Source: JAYWAM01 sp043782425 (lineage in GTDB: Bacteria; Pseudomonadota; Gammaproteobacteria; Burkholderiales; Usitatibacteraceae). From it: a DNA stretch of 15,244 nt. The position numbers were made by a program, and so were the translations under genes. Shown one piece after another: positions 1-8,103 of this stretch; position 1 is the first letter of the stretch, and every line of letters begins with the position of its first letter. The notes beneath the pieces are model-generated. The model was not told the origin of the DNA. It worked only from the letters and a program-made list of their open reading frames with translations, and searched no databases. The stretch covers positions 1 through 15,244 of the forward strand of contig JAYWAM010000164.1 of assembly GCA_043782425.1 (NCBI GenBank). The letters are read 5' to 3'.

Positions 1-34
1 CACCCCCTCACCCCGACCCTCCCTTGCAGGGCGC

Positions 35-56
35 GCTGTCCAATGCACTGGACAGC
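35..56. repeat. Perfect 8-bp hairpin inside the left repeat element
   Basis: GCTGTCCA (35-42) and TGGACAGC (49-56) are perfect inverted copies around a 6-base loop. There is no T-run after it on either strand, so it is not an intrinsic terminator by itself. Confidence 0.6.
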
Positions 57-57
57 C

Positions 58-100
58 GTTGCGCAGGCGGTTGGCATGCCAACCGAAACCCCTGCGCAAC
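58..100. repeat. Two-tier palindrome (10-bp arms enclosing an 18-bp perfect palindrome)
   Basis: GTTGCGCAGG (58-67) pairs perfectly with CCTGCGCAAC (91-100). The bases in between contain a perfect 18-bp palindrome at 68-85 (CGGTTGGCATGCCAACCG) followed by a 5-base bulge at 86-90. As RNA or extruded DNA this gives a long stem with one asymmetric bulge and a CATG tip. Confidence 0.65.
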
Positions 101-138
101 CCCCCGTTCCGGTGGAGAGGGAGCAAAACAAATACGTC

Positions 139-165
139 CCCTCTCCCCGTTTTTTGGGGAGAGGG
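139..165. repeat. 10-bp hairpin CCCTCTCCCC/GGGGAGAGGG
   Basis: The arms at 139-148 and 156-165 are perfect complements around the loop GTTTTTT. This is the familiar core of the dispersed GGGGAGAGGG repeat type. Without a downstream T-run it is unlikely to be an ordinary terminator, but in a transcript it would be a stable stem about 56 bases before the lpdA start codon. Confidence 0.6.
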
Positions 166-220
166 TTAGGGTGAGGGGTGGTGGCAATTGAGAATTTCTC
201 AAGCATGACAAGGAAAATTC

Positions 221-1645
221 ATGACCGAGCAATTTGATGTTGTAGTAATCGGTGCAGGCCCTGGCGGCTATATCGCGGCGATTCGCGCGGCGCAGCTTGG
301 CTTAAAAACCGCATGCATAGAGGGATGGAAAAATTCCAAGGGTGAGCTTGCCCTCGGCGGCACCTGCCTGAATGTCGGCTGCATTCCATCCAAGGCGCTG
401 CTGGCTTCTTCAGAGGAATTCGACAAGGTCAATCACCATCTTGACGCGCACGGCATCACTATCGGCGGCGCAAAAATGGATATTGCCAAGATGCAGGCGC
501 GCAAGGACGGCATTGTCACGAAGATGACCAAAGGCATAGAGTTCCTGTTTCGCAAAAACAAAATCACCTGGTTGCAAGGCTTTGCTAAATTTGTTTCCGG
601 CGGCGACATCTATACGCTGGCTATCGCCAATGGTGAGAAAACTATTTCGGCCAAGCACGTCATCATCGCCACCGGCTCGATTGCGCGTCACCTGCCCGGC
701 GTGGCAGTAGATAACGTCAACATCTGTGATAACGAAGGCGCGTTGGCTTTTACAGATGTGCCGCGCAAACTCGGTGTCATCGGCGCAGGCGTCATCGGCC
801 TGGAACTGGGCAGCGTATGGCGCAGGCTAGGCGCGGAAGTCACCCTTCTTGAAGCGCTGCCCAACTTCCTCGGCGTGTGCGACGAGGCGATCGCAAAAGA
901 GGCGTGGAAAGTTTTCACGAAGGAGCAAAGCCTCAACATCAAGCTCGGCGTGAAAATCACCAAGGTTACCGCCAAGAAAAACGCCGTCAGCGTCGAATAC
1001 AGCGACGACAAAGGTCTGGCGCAAAAGCTTGAGTGCGACAAACTGATCGTCTCCGTGGGCCGCGTTCCCAATAGCGATGGCCTGGGCGCGGCCAATGTCG
1101 GGCTGACGGTGAATGAGCGCGGCTTCATCGAAGTGGATGCGCATTGCAAAACCAATCTTCCCAATGTGTATGCCATCGGCGATGTGGTGCGCGGCCCGAT
1201 GCTGGCGCACAAGGCCGAGGACGAGGGCGTGGCGGTGGCCGAAATCATCGCCGGGCAGGCGGGGCACGTAAACCTTGACACCATTCCCTGGATCATCTAC
1301 ACCTCGCCCGAAGTCGCATGGGTGGGCAAGAGCGAGCAGCAGCTTAAGGCCGAGGGTGTGGCTTACAAGACCGGCCAGTTTCCCTTCATGGTCAATGGCC
1401 GTGCGCTGGGACAGGGTGAGCCTGGCGGCTTCGTGAAAATGATCGCCGATGCAAAAACCGACCGCGTTCTCGGTGTGCATATCATTCACGCGCACGCCTC
1501 AGAGATGATTCAGGAAGCCGTCACTGCAATGGAGTTTGCGGCATCATCCGAAGACATCGCGCGCATCGTGCACGGCCATCCCACGCTGTCGGAAGTTATG
1601 CGTGAAGCGGCGCTTGCCGTCGATAAGCGCGCACTGAACATGTGA
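221..1645 (+). CDS. lpdA: Dihydrolipoyl dehydrogenase (E3 component)
   Basis: This is the FAD- and NAD-dependent flavoprotein that reoxidises dihydrolipoamide on the E2 subunit of 2-oxo acid dehydrogenase complexes. The 474 residues match the usual family length. Seen in order: the FAD-binding GAGPGG motif (residues 11-16), the redox disulfide GGTCLNVGCIPSK with Cys49 and Cys54, the NAD-binding GAGVIGLELG (188-197), the second FAD motif NVYAIGDV (315-322), and the C-terminal dimer-interface active site HGHPTLSE with His453 and Glu458. The ATG is preceded by AAGGA at 210-214, a good ribosome site. The next gene, 27 bases on, is zapE. In betaproteobacteria this pair normally follows odhA-odhB, so this is probably the 2-oxoglutarate dehydrogenase E3 (odhL); odhAB would lie off the left edge. 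One oddity is HIIHAHASE (420-428), where the family usually has Gly after HII. Confidence 0.96.
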   Translation: MTEQFDVVVIGAGPGGYIAAIRAAQLGLKTACIEGWKNSKGELALGGTCLNVGCIPSKALLASSEEFDKVNHHLDAHGITIGGAKMDIAKMQARKDGIVTKMTKGIEFLFRKNKITWLQGFAKFVSGGDIYTLAIANGEKTISAKHVIIATGSIARHLPGVAVDNVNICDNEGALAFTDVPRKLGVIGAGVIGLELGSVWRRLGAEVTLLEALPNFLGVCDEAIAKEAWKVFTKEQSLNIKLGVKITKVTAKKNAVSVEYSDDKGLAQKLECDKLIVSVGRVPNSDGLGAANVGLTVNERGFIEVDAHCKTNLPNVYAIGDVVRGPMLAHKAEDEGVAVAEIIAGQAGHVNLDTIPWIIYTSPEVAWVGKSEQQLKAEGVAYKTGQFPFMVNGRALGQGEPGGFVKMIADAKTDRVLGVHIIHAHASEMIQEAVTAMEFAASSEDIARIVHGHPTLSEVMREAALAVDKRALNM

Positions 1646-1672
1646 TGTTGAAATTTCTTCATGAGACCTTGA

Positions 1673-3082
1673 GTGCCGCAGGTATTACCGGCATCCCTTG
1701 AAACTGTCGCCGCTGCGCATGAGCTAAGCGGTGAATTTTCCGGACCGCTTGAGTGGTACTGGCGCTTCAGCCAGCGCGCAGATTTCGAAACCGATCCGGC
1801 GCAGCTTGCGGTGCTCAAAAAGTTACAGCATCTGCACGATGAACTGGTGAGCTACAAGGCGTATCGCGCCGGGACCATTAACCGCGTCATCACCAACCTG
1901 GGCCACGGCAAACCGCCGCCGCGCGGCGTGTATATCTGGGGCGGCGTCGGGCGCGGCAAATCGCTGTTGATGGATGCATTCTTCAGCGTGTCGCCGCTGG
2001 TGCGCAAGCGACGCATTCACTTCCATGAATTCATGCGCTGGACGCATGAAGAAATGAGCCGCATCAACGGCACACAAGACCCGCTCGATGTGATTTCGAC
2101 GCAGGTGGCAAAAAAAATCCGGCTGCTGTGCTTCGATGAATTTCATATCAGCGACATCGCCGATGCAATGATACTCGGCCGATTGCTCGATTTACTCACT
2201 GCAAAAGGCGTGGTGATAGTGCTCACCAGCAACTACTGTCCAGACGATCTGTATCCCGGCGGCTTACAACGCGAGCGTTTTCTGCCAGCCATAGACATCC
2301 TGAAAACTCGCCTCGATGTCATGCAGTTGGCGGGCAGCGCCGATCACCGTCGTCGCATACTCGAAGGTCTGGAGGTCTACTATGTTCCCGTCAACGCCGC
2401 TACCGATAACAAACTTGCCGCTGCCTTCAAATCATTGTCGCGCGCGCATTACACGGAAAATGGCGAGATCACCATCAACGCCAGGCAGATGCATTTTCGC
2501 AGGCGCACCAAAGGCGTGGTGTGGTTTGATTTTGCCGAGCTGTGCGCGCAGCCGCGCTCGCAAGTTGATTACCTGGAAATCGCGCGCCATTACCATACCG
2601 TGCTCATATCCGGCATAGCGCAACTCGATGCAGTGAATCAATCGGATCAGGTGAGGCGCTTTACCTGGCTGGTCGATGTGTTTTACGACGCCAAGGTAAA
2701 GCTTATCGTCTCCGCCGCTACGCAGCCGGAGATGCTGGTTCTCGATTCGCGCAATGCCGCCCAGCCAGGCGCGTTCACGCAACATGCAAGCGCAGGCGTA
2801 GACCCAGCGGCTATGGTATCGGCAGAATTCGCGCGCACCGCAAGCCGTCTGCGCGAAATGCAATCGCGTCAGTATTTTGCGCAGAAACATGCCTCTGTAG
2901 TAGCTGCTATTCCAGACGAAATTGCAAAAACTGATGATTGCAATCATGTTTCGGCTACCCGAAACAGCCTTGACGCCAGACAGACGTCTGAAGCAGTGCA
3001 GCTCGTTGCGCCACTGCTTGGACCAAGCGAGGTTAGCGGCCCGACAGAGAATTACACCGCGCCGCGTACGCTTTCACAGTAA
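1673..3082 (+). CDS. zapE: Cell division protein ZapE (AFG1-like P-loop ATPase)
   Basis: ZapE is an AFG1/LACE1-family ATPase known in E. coli to associate with and destabilise FtsZ rings under stress. Seen: an N-terminal helix region with LEWYWRFSQR, Walker A GGVGRGKS (residues 90-97), Walker B LLCFDE (151-156), the sensor-like VLTSN (183-187), and the family signatures GLQRERFLPAID (197-208) and RLREMQSRQYF (392-402). GTG at 1673 is the only usable start, because an in-frame TGA lies directly before it; its ribosome site is weak. At 469 residues it is longer than E. coli ZapE (about 375). Part is a loop around 357-382; the rest is a tail from about 404 to the end with no recognisable domain. 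The short 27-base gap to lpdA suggests cotranscription. Confidence 0.93.
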   Translation: MPQVLPASLETVAAAHELSGEFSGPLEWYWRFSQRADFETDPAQLAVLKKLQHLHDELVSYKAYRAGTINRVITNLGHGKPPPRGVYIWGGVGRGKSLLMDAFFSVSPLVRKRRIHFHEFMRWTHEEMSRINGTQDPLDVISTQVAKKIRLLCFDEFHISDIADAMILGRLLDLLTAKGVVIVLTSNYCPDDLYPGGLQRERFLPAIDILKTRLDVMQLAGSADHRRRILEGLEVYYVPVNAATDNKLAAAFKSLSRAHYTENGEITINARQMHFRRRTKGVVWFDFAELCAQPRSQVDYLEIARHYHTVLISGIAQLDAVNQSDQVRRFTWLVDVFYDAKVKLIVSAATQPEMLVLDSRNAAQPGAFTQHASAGVDPAAMVSAEFARTASRLREMQSRQYFAQKHASVVAAIPDEIAKTDDCNHVSATRNSLDARQTSEAVQLVAPLLGPSEVSGPTENYTAPRTLSQ

Positions 3083-3085
3083 AGC

Positions 3086-3103
3086 AAAAAAAACGCGGCC
3101 GCG
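3086..3103 (-). terminator. Possible intrinsic terminator for the TRAP binding-protein gene
   Basis: Read on the minus strand, the self-complementary CGCGGCCGCG (3094-3103) is followed directly by eight T residues (3086-3093). The GC-rich stem is short, because a loop must be taken from the palindrome, so the hairpin is weak. The T-run and its position after a minus-strand gene end fit termination. A separate 6-bp hairpin CTGCCG-TGA-CGGCAG (3150-3164) touches the stop codon of that gene but has no T-run. Confidence 0.4.
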
Positions 3104-3164
3104 ATGCGGGTTTACAAGCATTGTCAGGCCGCCGAGAATGTGCTAGATGCTGCCGTGACGGCAG

Positions 3165-4256
3165 TTAGCGAATCAATTTCGTCGCTGTGGTGGTTTGCAT
3201 GGCAGCTTCCGCAGTATTGTGCCAGCGCACCACGTTCAGCCTGAACTTTAGCAAGGCGATATAGAGTTTCTTAAACTCAGGATTAGACGCGGATTCGGTT
3301 TTGTAAAGCTCGGTTGCCTTGTCGAAAGCTCTGCCCAAGTGAGCCTCAGGAAATGAATCAATATACTGGCCGGTAGAAACCAGGCGCCGATAGGCTTCGG
3401 CATTGCGCGTGTCATAGGCCGCCATCATCCACATGTTGGTATCAGCCGTCGCCATTTCGATAATGCTTTTGTATTGCGGCGAAAGCGCATCAAATTTTTG
3501 CTTGTTCACATATATCGACAGAGTAGTCGAAGGCTCCCACCACCCTGGGTAATAGTAGTACTTCGCCACTTTAGGCAAACCGAGCTTTTCATCATCGTAA
3601 GGTCCGACCCACTCGGCGGCATCGATTTTCTTGTCCTTCATCGCCGCGACGATTTCCGAGCCAGGTAAAGAGACGGTATCAACTCCCAGGCTTTTCATGA
3701 TTTGGCCACCTAAACCTGGTATGCGCATCCTCAGGCCATTAAAATCATCGGCGCGCTCGATGCGCTTGTTAAACCACCCGCCCATCTGGGTGCCAGTATT
3801 GCCCGCTTGAAAATTGACGATGTTGTATTTGGCGAACAGGGCGCGCAATAGCGCCATGCCGCCGCCTTCGATTACCCAGGCGTTTTGCTGTCGCGTCGTG
3901 AGGCCAAAGGGCACACCGGTATCGAAAGCCAGCGCCTTTTCTTTGGCAACAAAGTAATAGCTGGCAGTGTGGCCCAGCTCGACCTCGCCCTTGCTCACTG
4001 CGTCGAACACGCCGAAAGGCGCTACCGGTTTGCCCAGGGGCAGTATGTTGATCTTGAATTTTCCCTCGGACAGCGTTTCTACTGCCTTCACAAAACGCTC
4101 TCCCCCGCCATAGATGGTATCGAGCAAGGGGGGGAAACTTGAAGCAAGCGACCAGTTGAGCGTGGCGGCGGCAGCGCCGGTTTGGGCCTGAACCACATGC
4201 GCAGGCACCAACAGCGGCGCCACTCCGCCCATAATCATGAAATCGCGACGTTTCAT
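3165..4256 (-). CDS. TRAP transporter periplasmic substrate-binding protein (DctP family, TakP/FcbT1-like)
   Basis: This is a periplasmic binding protein of a tripartite ATP-independent transporter, probably for an organic or keto acid. Seen: a Tat-type signal MKRRDFMIMGG with a cleavage-like VVQAQ near residues 22-26; the family core GLRMRIPGLGG (174-184), whose Arg178 sits where DctP proteins bind the ligand carboxylate; and AAEWVGPYDDEKLG (213-226), nearly identical to my recollection of the 2-oxoacid binder TakP. ATG at 4256 is chosen over the in-frame ATG at 4289 because AAGGGGA precedes it at proper distance and the signal peptide then starts at Met1. This gives 363 residues, normal for the family. 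No DctQ or DctM membrane subunits are nearby, so it is an orphan here and must use transporter subunits encoded elsewhere. The exact ligand cannot be read from the sequence. Confidence 0.88.
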   Translation of the reverse strand: MKRRDFMIMGGVAPLLVPAHVVQAQTGAAAATLNWSLASSFPPLLDTIYGGGERFVKAVETLSEGKFKINILPLGKPVAPFGVFDAVSKGEVELGHTASYYFVAKEKALAFDTGVPFGLTTRQQNAWVIEGGGMALLRALFAKYNIVNFQAGNTGTQMGGWFNKRIERADDFNGLRMRIPGLGGQIMKSLGVDTVSLPGSEIVAAMKDKKIDAAEWVGPYDDEKLGLPKVAKYYYYPGWWEPSTTLSIYVNKQKFDALSPQYKSIIEMATADTNMWMMAAYDTRNAEAYRRLVSTGQYIDSFPEAHLGRAFDKATELYKTESASNPEFKKLYIALLKFRLNVVRWHNTAEAAMQTTTATKLIR

Positions 4257-4288
4257 ATTGATTCCCCTTGACTGATTGGTCATTAGCA

Positions 4289-4308
4289 CAATGTTACTGT
4301 AACTATTG
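4289..4308. promoter_or_regulatory. Operator-like dyad upstream of the TRAP gene
   Basis: CAATGTTAC (4289-4297) and GTAACTATTG (4299-4308) form an inverted repeat with one central base and one inserted base in the right arm. It lies between the putative -10 box and the start codon, a position suited to a repressor. No regulator gene is adjacent, so the binding protein is unknown. Confidence 0.25.
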
Positions 4309-4313
4309 CGCCT

Positions 4314-4319
4314 ATTGTA
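4314..4319 (-). promoter_or_regulatory. Possible -10 box for the TRAP gene
   Basis: The minus strand reads TACAAT here, 58 bases before the chosen ATG. No good -35 hexamer lies at 16-18 bases, so this is tentative. The rest of the 191-base gap to dnaE (4257-4447) shows no gene and no clear terminator. Confidence 0.3.
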
Positions 4320-4447
4320 CTGCCGCCACGAAGTGTGCCTCTGTCCAAGAAGCTAAACTATGAAAAAATACACAGTTTCGTGTCTAGTCTGGTGAATAAC
4401 TCGCAACTTGAAAACCCTTACAGGATGCGCAACGGCGTGACAGTGTG

Positions 4448-7400
4448 TTACTCGCGCGAACGCGGCGCAGCTTGAGAAGGCTTTGCGCCATCGTATTTGA
4501 TAGTCACATTACCCGTCGACAGCCACGCTTCAAGCGACTGAATCAGCGTGTCGGAAAGGCGCACGCATTGCGCTTCGGGTAAGGGGATTTCCACTTCGGC
4601 ATTTTGATTGCGGTAGCGAATCAACACCGGGCAAGTGCCGGGCTGGTAGGGCGCGAGCCTTTGCTTGAGTTCTTTTGCACTGCCCTGACCGTTGATAGCC
4701 AGCTCAAGCCGCTTGGCGTAGCGCGTGCGCGCTTCGTCCAGATCGTATAGTTTGTCGGCCACTACACGCATGCCGCCGGAAAATTCATCGTAGGAAGCTT
4801 TGCCCTCGACTATGAGCAACTGATCCTCCTGGATGATGGCGCGTTTTTCGTTGAACAGTTCGCTGTAGACCACCACTTCGATACGCGCGCTGGCGTCGTC
4901 CAGTCCCAGCAGCGCCATGCGCCCGCGGCGCGAATTACGCTGACGCTGATCGTACAAAATGCCCGCCAGCAGCACCGGCTCCTGGCGCGGCTGAATTTCC
5001 TTGAGCGGCGTTTTGGCGAACTGGCGCACTTCGTTTTCAAAACTGTGAAAGGGGTGGCCGGAGAGATAAAAACCGAGCGCCTGTTTTTCATTCAACAGGC
5101 GCTCGCGCTCGGACCAGGCGGGAACCTCGATCAACAACAACGCCGCACCTGAACCGGCGGCATCGGTGTCACCAAATAACGAGACCTGCGAGGCATTTCT
5201 TTCCGCCTGCTCTGCCATTTCCAGCGCATTGGAAAGCGAAGCCAGCAGGCTGGCGCGATGTGCGTTGATGCTATCGAACGCACCAGCGCGAATCAAAGCT
5301 TCCATAGCGCGGCGATTGACGGCGCGGCGATCAACGCGCTTCACAAAATCGAGCAGGTCGTTGAAAGGGCCGCTCGCATTACGCGCGGCGACAACGTTGT
5401 CGATAGCCGCTTCGCCGCTGCCCTTTACGCCGCCCAGACCATAGCGAATGGTTTTTTCGTCAATGGGTAAAAAACGATAGCCGCCGGAGTTGATGTCGGG
5501 CGCAAGCATTTGCAGGCCATTGGCCTTGGCGTCGTCGTATAACTGTTGCACCTTGTCGGTGTCGTTCATCACCGCCGATAAGTTGGCGGCCATGAACGCC
5601 GCGAGGTGGTGCGCTTTGAGATAGGCAGTCTGATAGGCGATATACGAATACGCCGCCGAGTGGCCTTTGTTGAAGCCGTAGCCAGCGAACTTTTCCATCT
5701 GGTCGAACAGCTTGGTCGCCACGCTCGCCCTGACGCCGTTTTTTTCCGCACCGGAGGTAAAAATTTCGCGATGCTTGGCCATCTCCTCGGGCTTTTTCTT
5801 GCCCATCGCGCGCCGCAACAGATCGGCTCCGCCCAGGCTGTAGCTGCCGATCACCTGGGCGATTTGCATCACATGCTCCTGATAAGTGAGCACGCCGTAG
5901 GTGGGGCCGAGAATATCTTTGAGGCGCGGATCGAGATATTCGATGCGCCCGCTGTGCTTGCGCTCGATAAACTCGGGGATATGGTCCATCGGGCCAGGGC
6001 GGTAGAGCGCGTTCAACGCGATCAAGTCCTCCAGACGGTCAGGCTTGGCGCGGATAATCATGTCGCGCATGCCGCGCGATTCAAACTGGAAAATCGCCGC
6101 CGTATTGCCGGTGGAAAATATTTTGTAAGACGCGGCATCGTCGATGGGGATGCGGCTGATGTCGAACTCAGGCAGGCCCAGCGCGCGTACGCTGCGCTCC
6201 GATTCGGCGATGATGGTGAGCGTGGTGAGCCCGAGAAAGTCAAACTTCACCAGGCCGACTTGTTCCACGTCGTCCTTGTCGTATTGACTGACGATGCTGT
6301 TTGAGCCTTCGGCGCAATAAATCGGCGTGAAGTCGGTGAGCTTGCCGGGAGCAATCAGCACGCCGCCGGCGTGCATGCCCACATTACGCGCCACGCCTTC
6401 GAGCTTGAGGCCCAGCTCGATCAGCTCGCGCACCTCCTCTTCGGCCTTCATGCGCACGCGAAACTGCGGCTCCTGTTCGATGGCCTTGGTAAGCGTGATG
6501 CCCAATTCATTGGGAACCATTTTGGCGATGGAATCGACATAGTTATAACCCATGCCGAGCACGCGCCCGACATCGCGTATCACCGCCTTGGCGGCCATGG
6601 TGCCGAAGGTGGCGATTTGCGACACGCACTGCGCGCCGTATTTTTGCTTGACATAATCGATCACGCGATCACGGCCATTCTGGCAGAAATCGATGTCGAA
6701 GTCGGGCATGGAAATGCGCTCGGGATTGAGGAAGCGCTCGAACAGCAAATCATATTCAAGCGGATCCAAATCGGTAATTTTCAGCGCATAGGCCACCAAT
6801 GAACAAGCGCCCGAACCGCGCCCCGGGCCGACGGGAACGCCGTTGTGCTTGGCCCACTGTATAAAGTCGGCAACAATGAGGAAGTAGCCGGAAAAGCCCA
6901 TCTGGATTATGGTTTTTGCCTCGAACTCAAGGCGCTCTACATATTTTTGCCGCACCTCGGCGCGCTTTGCTTCATCGGGGTAAAGCGCGAGCAAGCGTTC
7001 CTCCAGCCCGTGCTGCGCCTCGTGGCGCAAATAATCCTCTATGGTCTCGCCGTTTGGCGTGGGGAATTCCGGCAAGCGGCTTTTGCCGAGCGAGAATTCA
7101 AAATGACAGCGCTTGGCGATTTCGACGCTGTTTTGCAGCGCTTCCGGAATGTCGGCAAACAGCGCCGTCATTTCCTCACTCGATTTGAAATATTGTTCTG
7201 GGCTGAACTCGCGCTTCCTGCGTGCATCGCCGAGTATCATGCCCTGCGAAATACACACGCGCGCTTCGTGCGCCTTGAAGTCGTCCTGCTTCATGAACTG
7301 CACCGGATGCGTCGCCACCACCGGCAGTGCAGCGTCATCGGCCAGCGCGAGAACGGCATCGATGTAGGCTTCCTGTCCTGCAACAAGCTTGCCCTCGCGC

Positions 7401-7924
7401 TTTGCTTCCAGCCGCTGCACCTCAATATAAAACGCATCGGGAAAATCGCGCTGCCAGGCCAGGGCCAATGCCAGCGCATCGTCCTGTCTGCCTTGCAGCA
7501 ACGCCTGTCCCACATCGCCGCCTTCAGCGCCCGAGAGGGCAAGCAAGCCCGCAGCGCCCTCCCCCGCAAGCCACTCGCGCTTCAATTCCGCGCGCCCGCG
7601 ATAAGTGTTTTCGGTAAAAGCACGCGACAACAGCACGCAAAGATTGTGGTAACCCGCCTGGTCGCGGCACAGCAGAAGAATACGGAACGGCAGATCGCGG
7701 CTCTTAGCGTTGCTCAGCCAGCAGTCGCAGCCGATGATAGGCTGCACGCCCTGGGCGCGCGCCGCCTGAAAAAATTTCACTGCGCCAAAAAGATTAGCCA
7801 GATCGGTAATCGCCAGAGCCGGCATGCGCTGCGCCGCCGCCTGTTGCACCGCATCGTCAATACGCACGATGCCATCGACAATCGAAAATTCGCTATGTAA
7901 ACGTAGGTGGACGAAGGAGGTCAT
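4448..7924 (-). CDS. dnaE: DNA polymerase III alpha subunit
   Basis: This is the catalytic subunit of the replicative polymerase (DnaE1 class). With the start used here it has 1158 residues, against 1160 in E. coli. Seen: the N-terminal PHP domain (about 1-270) beginning FVHLRLHSEFSIVDG, where the H-L-R-L-H pattern resembles the degenerate PHP site of E. coli; the palm catalytic aspartates in PDFDIDF (Asp410, Asp412) and KFDFLGL (Asp562); the fingers region with YRPGPMDHIPEFI (641-653); the beta-clamp-binding peptide QVSLF (913-917); and an OB-fold region (about 984-1062). The start is placed at 7924 because homologues begin with M-(T)SFVHLRLHSE, and the ATG at 7957 would put TAAAAT, a likely -10 box, inside the coding region. 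Neither start has a clear Shine-Dalgarno sequence. The gene looks intact. Confidence 0.97.
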   Translation of the reverse strand: MTSFVHLRLHSEFSIVDGIVRIDDAVQQAAAQRMPALAITDLANLFGAVKFFQAARAQGVQPIIGCDCWLSNAKSRDLPFRILLLCRDQAGYHNLCVLLSRAFTENTYRGRAELKREWLAGEGAAGLLALSGAEGGDVGQALLQGRQDDALALALAWQRDFPDAFYIEVQRLEAKREGKLVAGQEAYIDAVLALADDAALPVVATHPVQFMKQDDFKAHEARVCISQGMILGDARRKREFSPEQYFKSSEEMTALFADIPEALQNSVEIAKRCHFEFSLGKSRLPEFPTPNGETIEDYLRHEAQHGLEERLLALYPDEAKRAEVRQKYVERLEFEAKTIIQMGFSGYFLIVADFIQWAKHNGVPVGPGRGSGACSLVAYALKITDLDPLEYDLLFERFLNPERISMPDFDIDFCQNGRDRVIDYVKQKYGAQCVSQIATFGTMAAKAVIRDVGRVLGMGYNYVDSIAKMVPNELGITLTKAIEQEPQFRVRMKAEEEVRELIELGLKLEGVARNVGMHAGGVLIAPGKLTDFTPIYCAEGSNSIVSQYDKDDVEQVGLVKFDFLGLTTLTIIAESERSVRALGLPEFDISRIPIDDAASYKIFSTGNTAAIFQFESRGMRDMIIRAKPDRLEDLIALNALYRPGPMDHIPEFIERKHSGRIEYLDPRLKDILGPTYGVLTYQEHVMQIAQVIGSYSLGGADLLRRAMGKKKPEEMAKHREIFTSGAEKNGVRASVATKLFDQMEKFAGYGFNKGHSAAYSYIAYQTAYLKAHHLAAFMAANLSAVMNDTDKVQQLYDDAKANGLQMLAPDINSGGYRFLPIDEKTIRYGLGGVKGSGEAAIDNVVAARNASGPFNDLLDFVKRVDRRAVNRRAMEALIRAGAFDSINAHRASLLASLSNALEMAEQAERNASQVSLFGDTDAAGSGAALLLIEVPAWSERERLLNEKQALGFYLSGHPFHSFENEVRQFAKTPLKEIQPRQEPVLLAGILYDQRQRNSRRGRMALLGLDDASARIEVVVYSELFNEKRAIIQEDQLLIVEGKASYDEFSGGMRVVADKLYDLDEARTRYAKRLELAINGQGSAKELKQRLAPYQPGTCPVLIRYRNQNAEVEIPLPEAQCVRLSDTLIQSLEAWLSTGNVTIKYDGAKPSQAAPRSRE

Positions 7925-7947
7925 GGAGGCATTGCTGAAGAAGTGGT

Positions 7948-7953
7948 ATTTTA
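7948..7953 (-). promoter_or_regulatory. Possible -10 box for dnaE
   Basis: The minus strand reads GGTAAAATACC, with TAAAAT at 7953-7948, about 23 bases before the ATG at 7924. This implies a very short leader. No strong -35 match is visible, so the call rests on the -10 box and position alone. Confidence 0.35.
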
Positions 7954-8013
7954 CCATCCGAGGCGCTTACTAAAGCTACGCGCTATGCCCTATTTTGCCC
8001 AACGTCGCTATTA

Positions 8014-8043
8014 GTAGCGCGCTGCTTGCGGAGTTTGCGCTAC
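8014..8043. other. 7-bp inverted repeat between the kinase gene and dnaE
   Basis: GTAGCGC (8014-8020) and GCGCTAC (8037-8043) are perfect inverted copies around 16 bases. It lies in the 179-base gap after the kinase stop and before dnaE. There is no T-run on the minus strand, so it could be a weak attenuator or chance. Nothing else is recognisable in this gap. Confidence 0.25.
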
Positions 8044-8103
8044 AAAGGCCGCTTATTGCAGTACCCATATTCGACAGCAATCATCGGAACGCGAGCTACA
8101 CCA

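Larger units (their letters stand above)
1..180. repeat. Nested inverted-repeat element upstream of lpdA
   Basis: The two ends are imperfect inverted copies of each other. The left end starts CACCCCCTCACCCC and the right end is GGGTTAGGGTGAGGGGTG, whose reverse complement reads CACCCCTCACCCTAACCC. Inside are three further hairpins, listed separately. Sequences of the CCCTCTCCCC/GGGGAGAGGG plus GGTGAGGGG kind are, as far as I know, dispersed many times in beta- and gammaproteobacterial chromosomes as REP/MITE-like non-coding repeats. No coding potential is convincing here. The element ends about 40 bases before the lpdA start and would lie inside the transcript if lpdA is cotranscribed with genes to its left. 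The left boundary may extend beyond the window. Confidence 0.6.

Noticed and set aside
688..1495. Two long minus-strand frames over lpdA
   Set aside because: Antisense shadows of a clear dihydrolipoyl dehydrogenase; no recognisable protein features.
3150..3164. Hairpin CTGCCG-TGA-CGGCAG as terminator
   Set aside because: No T-run follows on either strand, so it is not called as an intrinsic terminator, although it abuts the stop codon.
6845..7900. Plus-strand open frame of 351 codons
   Set aside because: It lies entirely antisense to dnaE, whose PHP domain is unmistakable; the translation is His/Arg/Leu-rich without any domain, as expected of a shadow frame in GC-rich DNA.
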